DNA of 64,000 nt from Boswellia sacra (taxonomy: Eukaryota > Streptophyta > Magnoliopsida > Sapindales > Burseraceae). The notes beneath the pieces are model-generated. The model was not told the origin of the DNA, searched no databases, and saw only the letters and a program-made list of their open reading frames with translations. This document shows positions 58,284 through 64,000 of the stretch, piece by piece; within the stretch, counting starts at the first letter, position 1; the number at the start of each line of letters is the position of its first letter. The stretch spans positions 1 to 64,000 of the forward strand of contig SNVD02012260.1 of assembly GCA_013180625.2 (NCBI GenBank). Reading direction: 5' to 3'. The translations under genes and the position numbers were made by a program.

Positions 58284-58780
58284 ATTCTAAAGGAAAATAT
58301 AGAACTCCATACATCTACACAGAGTCCTATTTGTGTTGCTGGTTGGGAAAATAAATATAATATAGAACAAAAATGTTCTTACCAGCTGATCTCTTTTGGT
58401 TACTTGCAGAATTAGGAGTTGAGAAGCTAGAATGGGAAGACTCTGATCAGATCAACCAAATTTTACAAAAATATTCTGGAGGATTTGATCTAATTCTTGG
58501 AGCTGACATTTATATCCTTATTCTAGATTATTACTAGTTATCTATGTTTTCTCAGGCAATATCCACTAATAGAAGAAAATTAAAACCAGTCATAAAAACA
58601 TAAAAGGGTTCTGGGAGGCTAAGATTATTCTAGATTATTAATCTTTTTTTAAATTTCTCCTTCCCTTTGTGCCTCTGGAATTGTTATTAGTTGGTAATAA
58701 ATCATTCCTTGACAATGTGCAAGCTTTCAACAGTCTGATCATTCCTCTACCTTTTAACACTGTCAAAATCTTCATCTCAG
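58284..58780 (+). pseudogene. Captured exons of a lysine/protein methyltransferase (METTL21-type)
   Basis: Three in-phase pieces with GT/AG borders: 58284-58341 (ILKENIELHTSTQ), 58410 to about 58517 (VEKLEWEDSDQINQ, then GGFDLILGADIYI), and 58734-58780 (IIPLPFNTVKIF). The order and motifs fit the C-terminal half of a class I SAM-dependent methyltransferase of the Methyltransf_16 type, where F-D-x-I-L-G-A-D is motif post-I. The third piece is decayed and both protein ends are missing. It lies inside the CACTA element. Confidence 0.5.
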
Positions 58781-60418
58781 GTAAAATCCTTAGTATACAT
58801 TTTTTTAGCAGTTATGATATAGCAATTCGTTATGTTTGATCTATTTAAAGAAGGAATTCTGGCTCCTGTTTGTTTTTGTGGGTGACCTTTCCTATTCATT
58901 GGTTTTGCTGTGTTTTTATTGTTGAAAAGTGGAGATAAATTGATACTGTTTTTTACTTGAATGGTTTAGTTGCTTCACATTCTTTAAACAAAATGAACAA
59001 GATAGGATGGAAGTAATGTGATTTTCTGTCAAATTTTGACTAATAGTTTAACATTTTGTTATGGAATCATATATTAATTGCCATCAAATTGGAGAATCAC
59101 ACAGTTGCACTTAATAATCAATGTTTCTTCTAAAATAATGCTTCTTCAAGCATTCAAACCAAATGACTTATTGTTCTTCTTTTGTCCGACTTTCAAGGCA
59201 GGTCAATGAATTTCCTAAATAATGTTAGTTCAATTTTAATGAATTGGCTTTTTCACTTTCCTCTGTTTTGTTGATTTCTGTTTCCAAAGCTCAACCAATC
59301 AGAAACTCTTTTTTTAATTCTTGGCTTATTTGCTAGCAGTAAGATGTAAATCAGAACAATTCAAATCCATTTAAAGTAGCATATATAATTAGCATTTCCT
59401 AGTATAAGTATTAGATTTTTTTTTTTTTTGTATTCTAACTAATCCAGTCATACAATTCCTCTCAAATGGTGTGTGTATATATATGGATATAATATTTCCT
59501 ATTCGGCAGGTTTCTGTGTATATTGTTTTTCTCTTTTAGGCTTTTGAGTACTTGACTTTTGTGGATTTTTTAGCCTATTAATTTTCATTTGCCATAGATA
59601 TTTGACTTTGTACCGCTTGGACAACTTCTTAGTTAAATTTTATTGTATCTTTTGATGTTAATTATTATTCTTCTCCTGATAATGATGCTGTTGATAGAGA
59701 TGAGACTCAAAGGGACTTTTCGACTTTGTATATTAGAACAGATTTTCTTATAGGTATATGATACGGAAATAGGTTTCAATTGCTTATAATTAATTGGAAA
59801 TAGGCAAACCAAAATGATGACTAATTGACCAGAGTAGAAATGTCAAAATATAAAAAATACAACTGATAATGATGCCCTCATGGTCTTGAAGTTGCATTTT
59901 GATATATTGGGTTTTGTAATTGCAACTGTTTTTGGTCTTCTGCATTCATTCTGCAGAAATGATTCTTAATTCGTAACTTAAATAATGATAACATTCTTTC
60001 TCTGTTTTAATAAGTTGCTTTCTCTGTTTCTTCCTCCCTCGGTACCTTCATTGAAACTAATGCGTTACTGATTCAATAAACCTAAGACATTTTAAAGGAG
60101 GAATTATCATCTGACTTATACCTGCACATTGTATTCGGTCACAAAAGCCTTACAGAATCGACCTAACAAACTGATATTTGTATATAGAGTAGAGTTCCCA
60201 TGTTTAAGTTGTTTGTATGTATCAGCAGTACTTTCAACTTAAAACAAGAAAATAATTTTGATTCATTTTAAGTTGTTTGTATGTTGAGATGTTCTGTTCT
60301 GGGTGCATACCTTAGTATGATAAAAATAATTTTGATTCTTCGATAGTTTAAGCTTCAAGCAAATTGATTTCAACATTCAATAATGAAGACTGGAGTATAC
60401 TTTTTTCTTTCTGCAGAA
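58781..60418. other. CACTA interior, intron-like AT-rich DNA
   Basis: No supported gene. The T-rich sequence resembles introns of captured host genes. Confidence 0.4.
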
Positions 60419-61017
60419 ATAAAGGGATAATATTCCCTGCCGTTGATCTAAACAGGCCGCTGTCAGATCAAGTTCCTGTTGATGTAAGCTTTCTTACTTA
60501 AGGTTACATAAGGTCTGAAATAAACTTTTTTCTTGCATGTTTGCTTGATAGCTCCAATATTATTTGCTTTGCAGCAGAGATAGAGAATCTACGAGGCAAG
60601 ATTGGATTAGATAAAACAAATTTGAATAACGAGTTGGTTGTCTTCCTTGTTTTGCCTCTGCAGTAAGCCACTTTTGCATGCGTTCTTTACATTAATTCTT
60701 GAAGAACAGTATGTTTTTATATTAAGGCACAGAAAGTTAACTAAAGTTACTATAATGAACTTTGTATTTATGCCTAAGATAATTTACAAACTAAGTGTTA
60801 AGGTATTGTCAAGACAGTATGAGTTCAACCTCAACTTTAATAAGCAGTGAGCAAGAAAGTGCTAGATCTTGAAAATAGTGTCATCAATTTTTTTTTCCTG
60901 CTTAAAGATGTGGTTAATCATTTTCCTGCAAATTTTGTATGCAGGATGCACATGAGGAGTCAAAGTCTGTGACAAAGGCACCTGCTATGAAAGGTAATTG
61001 CTAATCTCATGCATTTT
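60419..61017 (+). pseudogene. Unassigned captured exons
   Basis: Possible exons with splice borders: 60419-60484 (NKGIIFPAVDLNRPLSDQVP, after TTTCTGCAG and before GTAAGC), about 60575-60660 (AEIENLRGKIGLDKTNLNNE), and about 60946-60993 (DAHEESKSVTKAPAMK). The first faintly recalls the N-terminal part of inositol-tetrakisphosphate kinases, but this is weak. They could be 5' exons of the following gene or captured host fragments. Confidence 0.3.
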
Positions 61018-61249
61018 TTCTTTTTTCTACTTTTATTCAAGTCTATATCTTGCCAATATGGATATTCCTCTTTCCTCTTTTTTCATTTTTTTTGGATCAA
61101 GCACAACAATTGTGCTTTAGAAAGGATGATGTTTCTTTATGGTTTCATAGACAAATGACATTTGATCTATGTCATTTATTATTGTAATGGTTAATATATT
61201 ATATATATGGTTAGCATTTTCGAATGTTAATATATTTTTGCAGCTGACT

Positions 61250-63314
61250 ATGGCGCTAAAGAGACTTAGAGATGACTCTATGGAAAGTGTACTACAAAGA
61301 GAGGCAGCATCTCGAAGACAATCATCTTCATCTTCCCAATCTCAAATGAATGCGGGAGACCAAGGTTTGTGGATAAATTATAATATTTTTACATAAATGT
61401 TCTAATTTATAGTGTCAAACTAATTTCATATGATTAGGTGAGTCATCGCAAGTACCAAAAGGTCGGGGGGTTGCTCGTGGTAATGCTGAATATGGCTCAG
61501 GGCAACCGTTACATGTTGATTTCAACAGTACATGGCAGCCAATTGGTCCAAATAATGAGTCGTTTACATCACAACTTGGCATTATAGCTAGGAATGGGTC
61601 AATGGGTCCATTGACTTATACTAGTTGGCATGCCATGCCTGAGCACAAATTAAATGCCATTTGGAAAGAAGTGAAGGTATTGCATTTACATGTAATTAAT
61701 AAATTAAAATATATTTAGTTTAACTACACTAATCCATTGTATTTTCTGTAAATGTAGGACAATACGGATGTTTCGGATAAGTATAGACCTAATTGTCTAA
61801 AAGCAATGGGAGTACTTTGGAGGGATTGGAAAGCTCGTGTAAAGAGAGACTTTTACAAGCAATATCCAATGGATGAGGCACGTTTAGCCTTTACTCCTCC
61901 GAAAATTACTAAAGAGCATTGGAGGATTTTGGTCGCTTATTGGAGCAGCGAAGGAGCTCAAGTAAGTAATCAAAATCATGGTTAACATAATCGTTTTCAC
62001 CAAATCATCCTAAAAAATCAGATATGTATAAACTATATATTTATTGGTTTGTTTTGGCTCTTTAATATTACAGAAACAGGCAGAGAGAAATAAGGCAAAT
62101 CGTGCCCATCAATTTGCACTTCATAGGACTGGTCGCATTTCTTTTCCAAAAAAGAGAGAAGATGTAAGTTTTAACAACATCTAAATTCATATGAATTATT
62201 TGAGATTTTGCAATGGTAGTTAATACGATTTATTTGTAACTTTCTTCATTTGTAATTGTAAACTAATAATTCTTTTCTTTATTAAGATGTCAAAGAGTGG
62301 AGAAAAAACTGATCGCATTAGTGTGTTTATTAAGACTAGAACTACAAGTGGTGGAGATGTGGTTGATAATGAGAGTGGCGAAATAATTGTACGTTTTTTA
62401 AACTAACTTATTTCCTATTACATTTTGTATGAAATTGATTACACAATCCTCTTTATTACCATTTGATTTATTCTCATCATTTTGTAGAGCCAATTAAAAG
62501 AGGGAATGTCTAGAATACCTGATGATCAACAAACAAATGCAGTGGCAGAACGATTATTTCATGATGTAATGGGACGTGATCATCGTGGTTATGCCTGCAC
62601 ATATGGCCACGGTCCATCCCTATCTGTTATTAAAAGTCAATGCTCTTCTCAACCTGTTGATGTGGAGAAATTGCATCAAGAGTTGCATGAAATGCAAGTA
62701 GAGAACAAAGAACTGAAGGACTACAATACCCAATTGTACAACTTTCTGCAACAGAAATTTCCAGACATCGAAGAGCAGCTGCCACCACCTATGCGACCTC
62801 AGGTATTTACTTAACTTTAACTTGACGATGAAAAAATTGTATTGTTAACAAAAGATCTTACTACTGTTTACAGCTGTAATAATTTGGGTTTTGCTGAAAT
62901 CTTATAGAAAATTTGATGCAATTTGAATCAAGGTTGTTAAGGGTGTTAGACAAGTTTTTCTATTTGTAAATTCTCACAAATACCATGTCATCCATGCACC
63001 TCACAGGCAAGACTCATAAGAGTTTATTTAGATTAACATGGAATCTTAATCTTGTCATGTTTTCTCATACATATAAATCTGAGCTTCCATTTTAAATTCA
63101 GTTCCTTTCTAAAGGTGTTGAGTGGATGTTCCTTTCTCATAAGTAAATGATATATGAAAAAATCGAACTTGATGATGAACTATTTAGGACTAAAAGTTTT
63201 TCTAAACTTTTTAAAATGTCTTAGGCTTCAGTTCCGGATGCTTCAAGTGCACACCAAAATCGCGTCAACGCGGACGCCATAACAACAAATGAAGAGGAGA
63301 ATGAGGAGAATTAG
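61250..63314 (+). CDS. En/Spm (CACTA) accessory transposition protein, TnpA-like (Transposase_24 type), 7 exons
   Basis: Exons 61250-61364, 61438-61676, 61758-61961, 62074-62163, 62287-62388, 62488-62802 and 63225-63314 join in frame to 384 codons, all with GT/AG borders; a 3' acceptor at 61243 just before the ATG suggests a further 5' noncoding exon. After a Ser/Gln-rich start come IWKEVK, WRDWKARVK, a KITKEHWRILVAYW segment (about 119-186) and the family signature ERNKANRAHQFALHRTGRISF (190-210). A heptad-like coiled coil follows (about 309-340, VEKLHQELHEMQ...), with an acidic tail. Such proteins bind the subterminal repeats of En/Spm elements and act with the TNP2 transposase. No stop interrupts it. 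Confidence 0.75.
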
Positions 63315-63734
63315 GTATATATGAAGTTATTTATCATTACTCAGTAGTAAATAAATTTTGGCATATAACATTTATTTAAACTTTTCTAATAAACTTAGTA
63401 ATAGTAAGACATCTAATTATTACATTTTATTTGTGCAGGCATTTTTTCACATGACAACTTGAATGGGAATAAGACTTTTTAGACATATTTTATACTTCTA
63501 GACTTCAATTATTGTTGAGATTGCAAATAAACTTGATACTCTTATGTTGTTTGTGAATGTATAACTTATTAATTTATATGTATGTAAATATACTTTTATG
63601 TTGTACTCTTATTTTTTATTGGAATATCATTTTATTGGTTCATGTTTTCATATGATGAATTTTTTAAATTAATTAGAAAAAAATAGATTGAAAATATGGT
63701 TACAGGCCCGGATTTCATAAAAATTACAAAGCCC
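63315..63734 (+). other. 3' region of the TnpA-like gene
   Basis: Another acceptor-like TTTGTGCAG near 63440 suggests a 3' UTR intron. No further gene is seen. Confidence 0.4.
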
Positions 63735-64000
63735 TTTTTTACTGTGGGCCTACCGATCGCGGTTAATCAACAAGCACTTTTTACGTCGGGCCAACAGCCC
63801 GCGGTAAATAAATAGGACTTTTTACCGCGGGCAATTTAACAGCGGGCTCTCGCCCGCGGTAAAAAAATTTCCACCACACCACGAATGTTAACGGCGGGCC
63901 TGAAGCCCGCGGTAAAACCCGTTTTAACACGGGCCAAAACCGCAGTAAAAGTAAAAGAATTTTTACAGTACCATTTTATACAGCGGGCTTAAACCGCCGT
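63735..64000 (+). repeat. Right subterminal repeats of the CACTA element (cut by window)
   Basis: At least eight direct and inverted copies of GCCCGCGGTAAA / TTTACCGCGGGC-like units, matching those at 39970-40115. The terminal TAGTG end lies outside the window. Confidence 0.88.

Larger units (their letters stand above)
39947..64000 (+). mobile_element. CACTA (En/Spm) DNA transposon, right end beyond window
   Basis: It starts CACTACAACA directly after ATA. GC-rich subterminal repeats (GCGGGCC, GCCCGCAGTA, ACCGCAGTAAAA) fill 39970-40110, and matching repeats (GCCCGCGGTAAA, ACCGCGGGC) fill 63735-64000. An accessory En/Spm-type protein gene lies at 61250-63314. No TNP2-type transposase was seen in the parts not covered by copy C (42530-58254), so it looks non-autonomous unless a transposase was lost or disguised. 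It also carries host-like exons at 58284-58780. Confidence 0.85.

Noticed and set aside
60419..60484. Assignment of the NKGIIFPAVDLNRPL exon to an inositol phosphate kinase
   Set aside because: The similarity is recalled only weakly over about 20 residues; left as unassigned.
1..64000. tRNA, rRNA, CRISPR arrays or bacterial-type operons
   Set aside because: None found; the tRNA-Asp and tRNA-Met matches are retrotransposon primer binding sites, and the direct repeats are tandem arrays without spacers.

Overview
This window is nuclear DNA from a flowering plant, most likely a eudicot. It is AT-rich, its genes have spliceosomal introns with GT/AG borders, and it holds one chloroplast-type nuclear gene and layered plant retrotransposons and DNA transposons. 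Only one ordinary host gene is convincing: an intronless YlmG/YGGT-family plastid membrane protein gene at 17787-18395. Nearly everything else is transposable element.

The main content is one family of LTR retrotransposon with LTRs of about 1.41-1.44 kb. Each LTR starts TGATAGGTGTC (or TGATAAGTGTC) and ends CGAACGCATCA. The primer binding site matches tRNA-Asp, and the polypurine tract is AAGTGTGGGGGAATT. Three copies have both ends and matching 5-bp target duplications: copy A (+, 25517-34717, GTCCT), copy B (-, 8219-17351, TTCCT) and copy C (-, 42530-58254, ACTAT, itself invaded). A fourth, partial copy fills 1-6711. In sense order the family carries: LTR; PBS; a truncated gag/protease reading frame of Athila-like (Ty3/Gypsy) ancestry; a deletion of reverse transcriptase, RNase H and integrase; a 184-codon basic, cysteine-rich ORF (ORF2) that resembles the nucleic-acid-binding proteins of betaflexivirid plant viruses; a tandem array of 66-68 bp units with a G-box and a hairpin; an intronless LOG-type cytokinin-activating enzyme gene; about 1.9 kb of structured noncoding DNA; PPT; and LTR. 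The family therefore looks like a non-autonomous element carrying a hormone-activating enzyme and a virus-like protein. LOG is intact only in copy C; ORF2 is intact in A and B.

Layout. 1-6711: partial element with two LTRs and a LOG pseudogene. 6712-8213: a decayed coding fragment and a 320-bp hairpin. 8219-17351: copy B. 17357-21631: YlmG gene and intergenic DNA. 21640-24831: hAT-like non-autonomous element with a nested MITE. 25006-34873: second hAT-like element, split by copy A. 35650-36390: decayed DUF1985-type fragment. 36850-39946: diverged relative of the family LTR, split by a probable solo LTR (37092-39061). 39947 to past the window end: a CACTA (En/Spm) element with GC-rich subterminal repeats, an En/Spm-type accessory protein gene (61250-63314) and captured host exons including a methyltransferase fragment (58284-58780). 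Copy C sits inside the CACTA element, and a Ty3/Gypsy element D (52246-57534) sits inside copy C's 5' LTR.

The assembly holds artefacts. Two perfect 38-bp Tn5/Nextera mosaic-end junctions (5353-5390, 48543-48580) and one decayed piece (about 12480-12500) lie inside the repeats, so structure next to them should not be trusted.
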